Assembly: GCF_028290025.1 (NCBI RefSeq)
Contig: NZ_JAQGKQ010000093.1
Coordinates: forward strand, 1-64,000
Reading direction: 5' to 3'
DNA from: Cypionkella sp.
Lineage (GTDB): Bacteria; Pseudomonadota; Alphaproteobacteria; Rhodobacterales; Rhodobacteraceae
Length of the DNA: 64,000 nt
The notes under the pieces are model-generated. The model was not told where the DNA came from. It did no database searches and saw nothing but the letters and a program-made list of their open reading frames with translations. This document shows, in pieces, positions 1-8,447 of the stretch. The position numbers and the translations under genes were made by a program. Position 1 is the stretch's first letter. Every line of letters begins with the position of its first letter.

Positions 1-1
1 G

Positions 2-127
2 TTGATGTCGATGGGCATGATGATGGTGCCGCCGGCCGTTGTCTCACTGCCGTTCAAACTGGCGTTTTTCGTGGTCGCGGACGGTTGGAGTCTGGTGTCC
101 AGCGCCTTGGTGCGCAGCTATTTCTGA
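2..127 (+). CDS. fliP: Flagellar export apparatus protein FliP, 3' end only
   Basis: The gene enters from the left edge; only the last 41 codons and the TGA stop are present. The readable end contains [19 protein letters not shown] and then VVADGW, the hallmark C-terminal transmembrane segment of FliP, an inner-membrane core component of the flagellar type III export gate. In E. coli FliP the matching stretch is [16 protein letters not shown] followed by a DGW motif. It converges on flgI with only 12 bases between the stops. Identification is firm despite the truncation. Confidence 0.85.
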   Translation: MMSMGMMMVPPAVVSLPFKLAFFVVADGWSLVSSALVRSYF

Positions 128-139
128 AGCGCAAATGCT

Positions 140-1231
140 TTAGTTCACCACGAATTCGGCGTGTAATGCCCCCGCCGCGTTGATGCTCTTCAAAATGTCG
201 ATCATGTCATGCGGCGCTACACCCAAGGCGTTCAGCCCGGCTACGACCTCTGACAGGTTGGTGCCGCCGGATACTTCAGACAGCCCGGTGCCGGGTTCAT
301 TTTGGATTTCCACCGAGGTGCGCGGCAGCACGATGGTTTCGCCTTCGGAAAACGGGTTCGGCTGCGACACCATCGGCGTCTCATCAATCCGCAGCGTCAG
401 GTTGCCCTGCGCCACCGCCACCCGGCTGATCCGTACATCTTCGCCCATCACTATGGTGCCGGATCGCTGATCTACCACGACGCGCGCTTTGGTTTCGGGC
501 TCGACTTGTATGTTCTCAACCCGGCTGACCAAATGCGCCGGAGAGCGCCCCTTGGTTTGCAGCAATACCGTGCCCGCATCCAACATCTCGGCCGACCCAT
601 TGCCCATTTTGGCGTTGATCGCGGATTCGATCCGCTCTGCCGTGGTAAAATCGGGTTCGCGCAAGGCCAGACGCATAGACTCCAGTTGGGTGAAATCAAA
701 CTCCACCTCGCGCTCCACTCGCCCGCCCGAGGGGATCATTCCGGCAGTAGGCACGCCTTGTACAATCTTGGCCGCCTGTCCATCAGCAGAAATTCCACCA
801 GCGATAATGGCGCCTTGAGCCACCGCGTAAATCTGCCCATCCGCACCATTCAAGGGCGTCATAATCAGCGTGCCCCCCAACAGGCTTTTTGAATCACCTA
901 TTGCGGAAACAGTCACGTCAATCTGGCCGCCAGCCCGGGCAAACGGCGGCAAAGTGGCGGTCACGAACACTGCCGCGACGTTTTTCGGCTGATACTGCTC
1001 ACCGGTGACGTTAACCACCAACCTCTCCAGCAGGTTAGACATGATTTCCTCGGTGAACGGCGCATTGCGCAAGCCATCGCCAGTGCCGTTCAGACCAACA
1101 ACCAAGCCATAGCCCACCAAATCGTTTGAGCGCACGCCGTCAAATTCGACCAGATCCTTGATGCGGATCGGGCCAGACCAAGCAGCGCTGGAAAGCAGGC
1201 CAAACATGACGGCGCAGATGAGTTTGCGCAT
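140..1231 (-). CDS. flgI: Flagellar basal-body P-ring protein FlgI
   Basis: About 363 residues, the usual FlgI length. A Sec signal peptide (roughly residues 1-20, ending AAWSGP) precedes the conserved start IRIKDLVEFDGVRSNDLVGY, and the GLNGTGDG and VLPRTSVEIQ stretches are typical. The protein assembles the periplasmic P-ring, a bushing for the flagellar rod in the peptidoglycan. I place the start at ATG 1231, which shares one base with the flgL stop (TGATG). A GTG one codon upstream is also possible. It is the last gene of the flgE-flgK-flgL-flgI run and is probably translationally coupled to flgL. Confidence 0.95.
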   Translation of the reverse strand: MRKLICAVMFGLLSSAAWSGPIRIKDLVEFDGVRSNDLVGYGLVVGLNGTGDGLRNAPFTEEIMSNLLERLVVNVTGEQYQPKNVAAVFVTATLPPFARAGGQIDVTVSAIGDSKSLLGGTLIMTPLNGADGQIYAVAQGAIIAGGISADGQAAKIVQGVPTAGMIPSGGRVEREVEFDFTQLESMRLALREPDFTTAERIESAINAKMGNGSAEMLDAGTVLLQTKGRSPAHLVSRVENIQVEPETKARVVVDQRSGTIVMGEDVRISRVAVAQGNLTLRIDETPMVSQPNPFSEGETIVLPRTSVEIQNEPGTGLSEVSGGTNLSEVVAGLNALGVAPHDMIDILKSINAAGALHAEFVVN

Positions 1232-2232
1232 CACAAGTAATCCAGCAGGCTTAGATGCGAAAGTCGCGCGGTGATGGCGTAGATTTTCTCCAACTGCGCC
1301 TCGGTGTCCTCTAGCCTCGTTGCGGATTCGTAGGGATCGGCCTCGGTGATGCCATTGCGCGCAATCTGCAACGCCGAGGTTTCGCTGGCATTGCGCGTGG
1401 CTGCGGCGTCGATTTGCGCTTCCACCAGACCAATCCCAGCAGCTACATTCGTGCGATCGGTTTTGTTATCCAGCAGGCTAAACCCGGCGCGGCGGGCAAG
1501 GTCTTGCCGCCCCGTGCTTTGCCCAGCCAGCACGCCGCGATTGAGCAGCGCCGCCATCGCCAACCCCTTGACGGTATCGCGCAAAGCCGGATCTTTGGCG
1601 GTGACGTCAATACGGGCTTCCTCGCCGGGCGCAATCGTAAGCCCAGCCAAAACATCGCCGCCTTGATAGGCGAGCGCATCATAGCCGGCAGGGTCTGCGA
1701 ACCAACTTGTCACGGCAATTTCTACGTCTTGCGCGCTTACGGCTCCGGTCACGGCGACGCCGAGCGCGCTGAGCAACGTGTTGGCCCCGATCACTGCGGC
1801 CGCCATGGTGCCCACTCCGGCAAACAAGCTGCGCCCGCCGAACTGCGTGTTGAAAGCCGAAAGCACGGTTTGCAGTTTTTGCTCGGCATCCTTGCCCGCC
1901 AAATCAACCATCGCATCCGAGCCGCCCGTCGCCGCAGCGATCAGGGTCGTGCTGAGCCCAGACGCCAGACTGTCAACCGTGCCAAGCACAACCTGCATCG
2001 CACCGGTGAAAGCCGCTGCCTCGGCGGTCGCCGAGCCGTAGCCTTTCAGCCGAGCCAACGACGCATCGATGCCTGAAATCGGCACCAAATCGCCCGAAAC
2101 GCGCGCAGTGATGTCGCTGGCATGGCCGGTTGCAACCTCATTCGTCAGCCTTTGCAGGTTTTGTTTCAGCGCCACAGTGTGGCGCCGCAACATGAAAGAC
2201 TGGGCCATATCGCCCAAAGAAACCGCACCCAT
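1231..2232 (-). CDS. flgL: Hook-filament junction protein FlgL (HAP3)
   Basis: A 333-residue flagellin-like protein. The N-terminus (SLGDMAQSFMLRRHTVALKQ, then LQRLTNEVATG) and the C-terminal helix with TRLEDTEAQLEKIYAITARLS resemble the helical D0/D1 segments of FlgL and flagellin. Its position directly after flgK (2 bases between stop and start) separates FlgL from flagellin itself. It forms the second junction layer between hook and filament. It overlaps flgI by one base. The sequence is divergent, as usual for Rhodobacterales FlgL, so the call rests on both the termini and the gene order. Confidence 0.88.
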   Translation of the reverse strand: MGAVSLGDMAQSFMLRRHTVALKQNLQRLTNEVATGHASDITARVSGDLVPISGIDASLARLKGYGSATAEAAAFTGAMQVVLGTVDSLASGLSTTLIAAATGGSDAMVDLAGKDAEQKLQTVLSAFNTQFGGRSLFAGVGTMAAAVIGANTLLSALGVAVTGAVSAQDVEIAVTSWFADPAGYDALAYQGGDVLAGLTIAPGEEARIDVTAKDPALRDTVKGLAMAALLNRGVLAGQSTGRQDLARRAGFSLLDNKTDRTNVAAGIGLVEAQIDAAATRNASETSALQIARNGITEADPYESATRLEDTEAQLEKIYAITARLSHLSLLDYL

Positions 2233-2234
2233 GC

Positions 2235-3692
2235 CTACATCTCCAACAATTTTTGCATCATTTCGCCGATGGTCGAGATCACTTTGGCATTGGCGGCATA
2301 AGCCTGCTCAATCACCAACAACGATTGCAATTCCTCATCAGTATCAACGCCATGCTCCAGCTCCATCGTTTGTAAGGTTTCCAGACGCGCAGATGAAAAA
2401 CTCGCTTCATTCTCCGCCATGACCCGGGCTGTTGCGGCACCTGACACCACATCGGCGGCAAGCGTGGAAAAGCTGCGCGCGCCGGTCATAAATCCGCCAG
2501 ATGCCGGGGTGCGTGGTGCTGACAGGGCGGTCTGCAAGTCTTTCAGCAATTGCGCATTGCCAGCAGACCCGGGCGCTGTGGCTCCAAGCCCATCACGAAG
2601 CCGCCAAACCGCGCCGCCCTGTGCTGCGTCCACCGCCGCATTAACAGTCAATCGTTGTGCGAGGCCGGTTTCGTTGGCAACATCGAAAGCAGCACCTGCG
2701 TCTGTAAACAAGCCAGCAGCACCCGCAGCCCGTGTGCCATCCAGACCTGAGGCCGCAAAACGTTCCACCAGATCGCGCGCCACCGCATCAAGTTTACCTT
2801 GGGCTTGCGGAGCCAAATCATCGCGGATGGCGAACTGCGCCGCCAGAGTGCCGCCTGAAATCGGGCCATCCTCTGCCGCGGTTGAAATCGCCTTTCCGTT
2901 CAACGTCAGCCCCGACAGAGCGCCGCTGCCTTGGGTCATCGCGGCAACGACCACGCCCACCGGAGTAAATCCCAGCCTAGCCGGCAAGCCATCTAACACC
3001 ACAGCACCGCCCGTCGTAAACAACGCAATTTCGCCCTTATCGCGCGGCACTTCACGCAGCGGAATGATTTTGGCAATGCTGTCAATTGCCTGCTGACGTT
3101 GATCGATCAGCGCCGAATTATCGCGCCCGCTGCCCGAGGTCGCCCGGATCAACCCGTTCAGATCGGCAATCCGCGCCAAGGCAGTGTTCACTTGTGCCAC
3201 CTGCGTTTCGATCTGATCGTCAGCGCTTGCGCGGGCTTGCTGCACATCATTGCCCGCCGCCGCCAGATGGGCTGCCAAAGCCTTTGCCGAGCCCAGCACT
3301 TGGCTGAGACGCGCCTCGGATTCCGGGCGAGAGCTCGCTTCAATAAGCGCGGTGTCGAAATCGCTGATCCGACTGCCCAGTGACGTCGCGCTATCAACTG
3401 TGCCAAGCGTGGTTTCGACCCGCTTCAGGAATGCCGCGGTCACGTCCCGCGCACCACTGCCCGCCTGCGCAAGCCTGCGATCGCCCAGCAGCACGGGGTC
3501 GCTGCGCCGCGTCACGCCGATCACGCTGACGCCCTGACCCGACCCGCCAACCGTGCGGGCGCTTACTTGCAATTCGCGCCGCCCATAGCCGTCGGTCATC
3601 GCGTTGGCGATGTTTGAGGAAACAATCTCAGCCGCGCGCGCCGCTGCGTTGAGACCAGATAGTGCCGAGGAAAGCCCCGATGTGATCGACAT
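2235..3692 (-). CDS. flgK: Flagellar hook-associated protein FlgK (HAP1)
   Basis: 485 residues. The N-terminus (SITSGLSSALSGLNAAARAA, then EIVSSNIANAMTDGYGRREL) is the Flg_bb_rod motif shared by rod, hook and junction proteins. The C-terminus (EELQSLLVIEQAYAANAKVI, then STIGEMMQKLLEM) is the FlgK-type Flg_bbr_C motif. The protein is exported by the flagellar type III system without a cleaved signal and forms the first hook-filament junction zone. It lies between flgE (9 bases upstream) and flgL (2 bases downstream), clearly one transcription unit. Confidence 0.95.
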   Translation of the reverse strand: MSITSGLSSALSGLNAAARAAEIVSSNIANAMTDGYGRRELQVSARTVGGSGQGVSVIGVTRRSDPVLLGDRRLAQAGSGARDVTAAFLKRVETTLGTVDSATSLGSRISDFDTALIEASSRPESEARLSQVLGSAKALAAHLAAAGNDVQQARASADDQIETQVAQVNTALARIADLNGLIRATSGSGRDNSALIDQRQQAIDSIAKIIPLREVPRDKGEIALFTTGGAVVLDGLPARLGFTPVGVVVAAMTQGSGALSGLTLNGKAISTAAEDGPISGGTLAAQFAIRDDLAPQAQGKLDAVARDLVERFAASGLDGTRAAGAAGLFTDAGAAFDVANETGLAQRLTVNAAVDAAQGGAVWRLRDGLGATAPGSAGNAQLLKDLQTALSAPRTPASGGFMTGARSFSTLAADVVSGAATARVMAENEASFSSARLETLQTMELEHGVDTDEELQSLLVIEQAYAANAKVISTIGEMMQKLLEM

Positions 3693-3701
3693 TCAAGCCT
3701 C

Positions 3702-5006
3702 CTATCGTTTGATATTTGTGGTTTCTTGCAGCATTTCGTCCGCCGTCTGGATCACCTTGGCGTTTGACGAATAGGCGCGCTGGGTTTGGATCAGTTGCGT
3801 CAATTCTGCCGCCACGTCGGTCGAAGATTCCTCGCGCGAAAAGCCGACCAGCGCGCCAGTTGGGCCGTCGCCTGCGTTCCACAGATAAAACGGGCCAGAG
3901 GCCGCCGAAACCTGATATGTCTGATTGTTCAGCGCCATCAGCCCGTTCGGATTGGGCACGTCTACCACCGGGATTTGGTAAATTCGCCGGGTGAAGCCTT
4001 GGTCGTAAATCGCGTATAGATCGCCTTTTTCGTCAACCTCAACCGAGGTCAGGCTCGCGACCGGAGAGCCGTTCTTGCTGATTGATACCGGCGCAAAACT
4101 GCTGGAAAGTTGCGTCATGCCATTTGGCAGCCCCAACTCGCCCAGTTTCAGCGCGATGCCGCCGCCCGCCACCGAAACCGGAATTGTGCCGCTGGCGGGG
4201 TCATATGCCGCGCCTGACACCGCTGTGACTGAGGCAAGGGTGCCGCCTGCTGCTTGCGAGGCATCAAAGGTTAAGGTGTATTCACCAATCACCGCCCCAC
4301 CCGAGGCGCTGTCACGAATGCTCATCGTCCAAGCGTTTGATGCACCGGTGGCCGGCACTGTCGGGGTAAACCTGAACTCCAGCGATTCGGACGTGCCAAG
4401 ATTGCCAAAATATTCAACCGTCAAATCATGCGGATCGCCCGATGCCCCGGCAATTGTGCCCGACGCGGGCAGGTTGACCCCCAACGTCATGTCCGCCGTC
4501 GGATTGCCGACATATTGGTTGGCATTGATCCGCACCGGTTGCAGCGCAGCCATAGTATCGCGCGGATAGGTGTTCAGGCTGCCATCCGGATTGGCCGGCC
4601 ATCCCATCAGCACCAATCCGGTTTCGGTGCGCAACACCCCTTCGGCATCGGGGCGAAACGAACCAGTTGTCACTAAAGAAATCGGATAAGGTCCGGTGGC
4701 GCTATCCAACGCGCCGCTGTCAGTTACGGGTAGAAATCCGCGACCATCAATCGCCAGATCGGTGGCGTTGGTTGTCGAAATCAGCGGCCCGCGCTCGTCA
4801 ATCAGCCGCATATTTGAGGCGCGCACACCGCCCGCAGAATAGCTGGCCTTGGCATTGCTGTGCAAAACCACCGAGTGAAAATCCGTCTCGGCGCGTTTAT
4901 AGCCGTAGGTGGATGAGTTGGCGATATTGTCGGAAATCGTCGCAAGCCGGTTGGCATTGGCGTTCAGCCCCGCCACCCCGGCGTTTAGCGAAGAGGAAAT
5001 TGTCAT
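3702..5006 (-). CDS. flgE: Flagellar hook protein FlgE
   Basis: 435 residues from ATG 5006, which begins MTISSSLNAGVAGLNANANR and has an AAAGG ribosome-binding site. The open frame extends 21 codons further upstream, but that stretch has no FlgE character. The N-terminus carries the rod/hook motif (ISDNIANSSTYGYKRAET) and the C-terminus the FlgE ending (AELTQLIQTQRAYSSNAKVI, then QTADEMLQETTNIKR). The central part has the FlgE D2-type beta region. This protein polymerises into the hook, the universal joint of the flagellum. It is the first gene of the flgE-flgK-flgL-flgI run; about 90 bases separate it from motB. Confidence 0.95.
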   Translation of the reverse strand: MTISSSLNAGVAGLNANANRLATISDNIANSSTYGYKRAETDFHSVVLHSNAKASYSAGGVRASNMRLIDERGPLISTTNATDLAIDGRGFLPVTDSGALDSATGPYPISLVTTGSFRPDAEGVLRTETGLVLMGWPANPDGSLNTYPRDTMAALQPVRINANQYVGNPTADMTLGVNLPASGTIAGASGDPHDLTVEYFGNLGTSESLEFRFTPTVPATGASNAWTMSIRDSASGGAVIGEYTLTFDASQAAGGTLASVTAVSGAAYDPASGTIPVSVAGGGIALKLGELGLPNGMTQLSSSFAPVSISKNGSPVASLTSVEVDEKGDLYAIYDQGFTRRIYQIPVVDVPNPNGLMALNNQTYQVSAASGPFYLWNAGDGPTGALVGFSREESSTDVAAELTQLIQTQRAYSSNAKVIQTADEMLQETTNIKR

Positions 5007-5097
5007 GGAAAGCGCCTTTCTGCAACTTCGACCGTCATAAGATCGAACCTGCCTGATGCGCCTTAACATCGCCCTAACAACTCAAGTTTTACGCATC

Positions 5098-5961
5098 TCA
5101 GCGGTCCTTACGCAGCAGGATGATTTCCAAGCGGTTGTTACGAATTGCGCTGGGGTCTTGCGTGGCAGGTTTACGATCGGCATGGCCACTGATCCGGGCC
5201 ATCCGCGCTGGATCCACTCCATCCGCCTCTAGCATCACCCGCATTGACTGCGCGCGGGCGGCAGAAAGATCCCACGCCGGATTGTCTTTCAGGGTGATCG
5301 GCAGGGTGCGCAGATGACCGTTCACCGCGACTTTGTTCTCGGCCAATGCCAGCACTTCGGAGATCAAAGCGGCAATTTTGCGAGTTTCACCGGTTGGCTC
5401 CGCCGTGTCGCCGATAAACAAGGCAGCACCCGGGAGATCAAATATCTCAACCACTAAGCCCTCATCTGTGACCTTGGTTACAACATGCCGCAGCAGGCGT
5501 TGCATGGTCATGCTTTCGCCACCCTGCGCCATGAGCGTCTGGGCAATCTGTGCCAAACGACCCTGCTCTGCCGCCGCTGCCGCGTCTTTTTCGCCCGCAG
5601 TCGCCTCACCGCTTGCAGTCGCCTCACCGCTCGCCCTGTTGCTTTCGGTCGGCATCGCGAGGCTGGCGCCACTGCCATTTCGGCTTAGCGTTTCCTCCGA
5701 GAAGGTAGAATCGCCGCCAAACATGCCATCGCCACCGCCCGAAACCCGGCTGATCGCAATCGTCGGACTAAAATAATCCGCGATACCTTTACGTTGCTTT
5801 TCCGTCGTCGCGTTTAACAGCCACATCAGCATGAAGAAGGCCATCATGGCCGTTACAAAGTCAGCATAGGCCACTTTCCACGCCCCACCGTGGTGACCGC
5901 TGGCCTTGATGATTTTCTTCCGCTTAATAATGACTGGCGCGGCATTTGATTGCCCAGCCAT
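5098..5961 (-). CDS. motB: Flagellar stator protein MotB
   Basis: 287 residues from ATG 5961 (MAGQSNAAPVIIKRKK). A single transmembrane helix at about residues 30-50 (KVAYADFVTAMMAFFMLMWL) carries the proton-binding aspartate, D34. The plug helix QRKGIADYF and a C-terminal OmpA-like domain (about 180-287) follow. MotB anchors the stator to peptidoglycan and forms the proton channel with MotA, which is not in this window. Two oddities stand out. The periplasmic linker contains a tandem ASGEAT duplication. The OmpA-domain motif normally reading GHTD reads GHLR here, so the usual peptidoglycan-contacting aspartate is missing, although WDLSAARAQ is kept. Confidence 0.93.
   Translation of the reverse strand: MAGQSNAAPVIIKRKKIIKASGHHGGAWKVAYADFVTAMMAFFMLMWLLNATTEKQRKGIADYFSPTIAISRVSGGGDGMFGGDSTFSEETLSRNGSGASLAMPTESNRASGEATASGEATAGEKDAAAAAEQGRLAQIAQTLMAQGGESMTMQRLLRHVVTKVTDEGLVVEIFDLPGAALFIGDTAEPTGETRKIAALISEVLALAENKVAVNGHLRTLPITLKDNPAWDLSAARAQSMRVMLEADGVDPARMARISGHADRKPATQDPSAIRNNRLEIILLRKDR
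5597..5632. repeat. 18-bp tandem duplication inside motB
   Basis: Two adjacent copies of an 18-bp unit beginning GCAGTCGCCTCACCGCT, identical except for the last base. On the coding strand they encode the repeated hexapeptide ASGEAT in the low-complexity linker between the MotB plug and the OmpA-like domain. The repeat is in frame, so gain or loss of a unit would change linker length without breaking the gene. Confidence 0.8.
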
Positions 5962-6064
5962 CACACACCCATGTTTCACACCCAGGGTCAGATATAGCGG
6001 AACAGGCTTTACCAAGGCTTAAGCAATTGGATTTTAGCTATTTCCTGCGCACCATAGCGATGCC

Positions 6065-6102
6065 CAAATGGTCATCCTCTGTGCTCAAATATCCGACGGG
6101 GG
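6065..6102 (-). repeat. Extragenic sequence after hlyD, copy 1
   Basis: A stretch of about 38 bases lying 25 bases beyond the stop of the first hlyD gene. A related sequence lies downstream of the second hlyD gene at 62478-62515. Both contain CAAAT, then GTCATCCTCT, then an AATATCC core and a G-rich end. From memory, similar AATATCC/GGGGG motifs occur after many genes in Rhodobacteraceae. It could be a 3' processing or termination element. Confidence 0.5.
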
Positions 6103-6127
6103 TTTAATTCCTAGGCCAGCCCCGCAA

Positions 6128-7309
6128 CTACCGCTCTCGCAAAGCCTCATTCGACTTATAAAGCGGCTTGGTCAGATAGGTCAGAATGGTCTTTCCCCCG
6201 GTTTCCAGTTCAACATCCGCCTGCATCCCCGGCTTGATTTCAAGGCCCTTTTGCCGCTCGGTGAATGCGGCTCGATCCACGGCCAGGGTCACTTTATAAT
6301 GCGGGTCGCCATTCGGCTCGCGGGAACGGTCGTCCTTGAACGTGTTCGCCGAGATGAAAACCACCTTCGCCTTCAACGAGCCATAGATAGTGTAATCATA
6401 GGCCGACAGCTTGACCGTTGCGTCCAGTCCCTCGCGCACCGAAGCAATGTCACGCGGCTTCACCCGCGCTTCGATGAACAACGCGTCGTCCAGCGGGATG
6501 ATCTGCAATATCTCCTCGCCCGGCTTCACAACGCCGCCGATTGTGGTGATCGACAGTTTGTTCACCACGCCACGCATCGGTGCCACCAGCACGGTGCGTG
6601 AAAGTTGATCCTGTGCCAGCTTCAGCTTTTGCCGCAAGCCCGCGAGATCGCTTTCGGTCTTGGCGTAGTCCGTCGCCCGCTCCATCTCGGTCGTGGTGCG
6701 CGCCTCGCTCAGTTTATTGTTAGCATCGGAATTGTCACGCCGCGCCCGCGTCACCTCGATCAACGGTGCGATGTCCTGCTTGTACATTTTCTCGAGCAAA
6801 TCCAACTCGTTAGAGGTCTGCTCCAATACCGCCTGCGCGCCACCAACCCGCGCGTCGTATTCGCTCAACCGCGCCGTCAGCAGCGCCTTTTCTGAGGCCA
6901 CAACATCCGGCACCCGGTTCCCAAAGCTGTCCGGCACAGCAAATCCGGGCTCGCCGTTCATCTCGGCTTCCAGCCGCAAACGGCGGATTTCCAGCGTGGC
7001 AATTTCATCGGACAACTCATCGACCGCCGCTTGGTACTGCGTGCCGTACAGCCGCGCGAGGGTCTGGCCCGGCTCTACAACGTCACCTTCGCCGACATTC
7101 AACTCGGCCAGAATCCCGCCTTCAAGGTTCTGGATGATCTGCGGCCGACTCGAGGAAACCACCTCGCCCTGCGCCCGCACAATTTCGTCAACCCAAGCCA
7201 CCGAGGCCCAGATCACGAACACCACCATCACCAGCACAATCATCCAGATCGTGCGGCTTGGACCACGGGTCTTGTCAGCGAAGCTTTCGTCATAGGTAGC
7301 AAGGCTCAT
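6128..7309 (-). CDS. HlyD-family type I secretion periplasmic adaptor (first copy)
   Basis: 393 residues. A short cytoplasmic N-terminus is followed by one transmembrane helix (about 20-43, IWMIVLVMVVFVIWASVAWV). Then come the split biotinyl-lipoyl hairpin (IQNLEGGILAELNVGEGDVV; VLVAPMRGVVNKLSI), a long coiled coil (about 95-240) and the C-terminal beta-barrel with GMQADVELETGGKTILTYL. It should bridge an inner-membrane ABC exporter and TolC. No ABC ATPase, TolC or RTX substrate gene adjoins it here, so the partner must be elsewhere. A G-rich ribosome-binding site precedes the ATG. A second, longer adaptor lies at 62571-63980. Confidence 0.92.
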   Translation of the reverse strand: MSLATYDESFADKTRGPSRTIWMIVLVMVVFVIWASVAWVDEIVRAQGEVVSSSRPQIIQNLEGGILAELNVGEGDVVEPGQTLARLYGTQYQAAVDELSDEIATLEIRRLRLEAEMNGEPGFAVPDSFGNRVPDVVASEKALLTARLSEYDARVGGAQAVLEQTSNELDLLEKMYKQDIAPLIEVTRARRDNSDANNKLSEARTTTEMERATDYAKTESDLAGLRQKLKLAQDQLSRTVLVAPMRGVVNKLSITTIGGVVKPGEEILQIIPLDDALFIEARVKPRDIASVREGLDATVKLSAYDYTIYGSLKAKVVFISANTFKDDRSREPNGDPHYKVTLAVDRAAFTERQKGLEIKPGMQADVELETGGKTILTYLTKPLYKSNEALRER

Positions 7310-7436
7310 GGTTTCGCGCCCCCGACTTGCATGGCAGCACCATCAGAACGCCGCCAGCAACTGAAATCCACGCTAGATAGCGACCGATGGATGCGACAAG
7401 TCCCAGAAAAATCAGTATAAACGGCAAATCGCCCAT
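7290..7436 (-). CDS. Possible small membrane protein upstream of hlyD
   Basis: A 48-codon frame starting at ATG 7436 and overlapping the hlyD start by 20 bases. The first 35 residues are strongly hydrophobic (FILIFLGLVASIGRYLAWIS, then VAGGVLMVL), consistent with one membrane helix. There is no convincing ribosome-binding site. The frame stays open to 7778, but the upstream part has no protein-like character. I do not recognise a family. It may be a small hydrophobic protein co-expressed with hlyD or simply a chance frame. Confidence 0.3.
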   Translation of the reverse strand: MGDLPFILIFLGLVASIGRYLAWISVAGGVLMVLPCKSGARNHEPCYL

Positions 7437-7698
7437 TGGCCAATCGTCGTCGCTGCGAAGAACTCGCGCACCGAAGAAAACTCGCGCATCGCCGAAAAAA
7501 GGCTCGACGGGCTGCGCTGCCCCGGCCCGCGCTTCATGCCTAGCAGCTCTGTGCATCAGCCGCGCCTGACCGACCGGAGGCGCCAAATGGTGCCAGCAAA
7601 TCCCGCGCGCCCGCGGGTGCCATATACCGCCTTGTGTCAAACCGCGCGCCGCCTTATCGCTTTGCCCAATGCTGCTGCCAGACCGGAGCCTTACCCAT
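7310..7698. other. Intergenic region between the hlyD gene and the lipoprotein gene
   Basis: About 390 bases separate the divergent starts of the first hlyD gene and the lipoprotein gene. Apart from the possible 48-codon frame at its left end I see no gene. I find no clear promoter boxes, strong hairpin or repeat. It should contain the promoters for both flanking genes. Confidence 0.5.
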
Positions 7699-8280
7699 AT
7701 GCCAACCCCCGCACGTCTTGCAGCGATCTTGCTCGCCCTGATGACGCTCGCCAGTTGCCAAGTTGGCAGCGGTTTCACCTCGTCACGCGCCGCCCCTGTG
7801 CTGAACGGAGCGTTGCAGATCGGCGTCCCCCCCGGCTATTGCATCGACCGCAAAGCCAGCGGTGAAAGCCGTGACACCGCGGTCGTTTTGATGGGGCGCT
7901 GCACCGATGCAATGAAAGCCACCCCCGCCTTGATCACCGCCTCGATTGGGCAGAGCGGTTCTGCCGGGGTGATGACTGCGGGCGGCCCGGCCCTCGCCAC
8001 ATTCTTCCGCTCCAACCAAGGCCGCGCCATGCTGGCACGCTCCGGCCGCGCCTCGGATGTGCGTGTTATCGCGGCTTTAGGCTCGGGGGACGCTTTCCTG
8101 CTACATCTGCAAGACCGCAACGCGGGTGAATATTGGCGTGCGGTTATTGGCATCAAGTCCCGGCTGGTTACACTCTCAGCGACCGGTACCGAGGCGGTTC
8201 GCCTTGACCCTAACCAAGGCCGCAAAGTGTTGGAAGACGCCCTCGCGGCTTTGCGTAGCGCCAACAAAATCCCGGCCTAG
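7699..8280 (+). CDS. Hypothetical lipoprotein
   Basis: 193 residues from ATG 7699. The N-terminus MPTPARLAAILLALMTLASC has a short positive start, a hydrophobic core and the lipobox LASC, so it should be lipidated and lie in the periplasm or outer membrane. The mature part (GALQIGVPPGYCIDRKASGE and onwards) contains two further cysteines (GYCID, GRCTD) that could form a disulfide. I do not recognise a characterised family; similar conserved lipoproteins occur across Rhodobacteraceae. It stands alone, about 170 bases before the next gene. Confidence 0.75.
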   Translation: MPTPARLAAILLALMTLASCQVGSGFTSSRAAPVLNGALQIGVPPGYCIDRKASGESRDTAVVLMGRCTDAMKATPALITASIGQSGSAGVMTAGGPALATFFRSNQGRAMLARSGRASDVRVIAALGSGDAFLLHLQDRNAGEYWRAVIGIKSRLVTLSATGTEAVRLDPNQGRKVLEDALAALRSANKIPA

Positions 8281-8447
8281 CCGCCTCTCGCTATAAGATC
8301 GCTACAGTTCGTGCCAAATTGCGAGCTTTGGGATGGAGTATTAATTTTTTTGCGGCGATAACGACATAGTTCCATAGGCTCAACAATCTAGTCGTGTCTC
8401 AGGCGCGGCTTGTTACAGTGGCGACAGCAAATGTGCGGGAAGGTGTT

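Noticed and set aside
7290..7778. Full-length 162-codon minus-strand frame upstream of hlyD
   Set aside because: Only the last 48 codons show protein-like hydrophobic character; the upstream part looks like translated non-coding DNA, so only the short form is listed, with low confidence.
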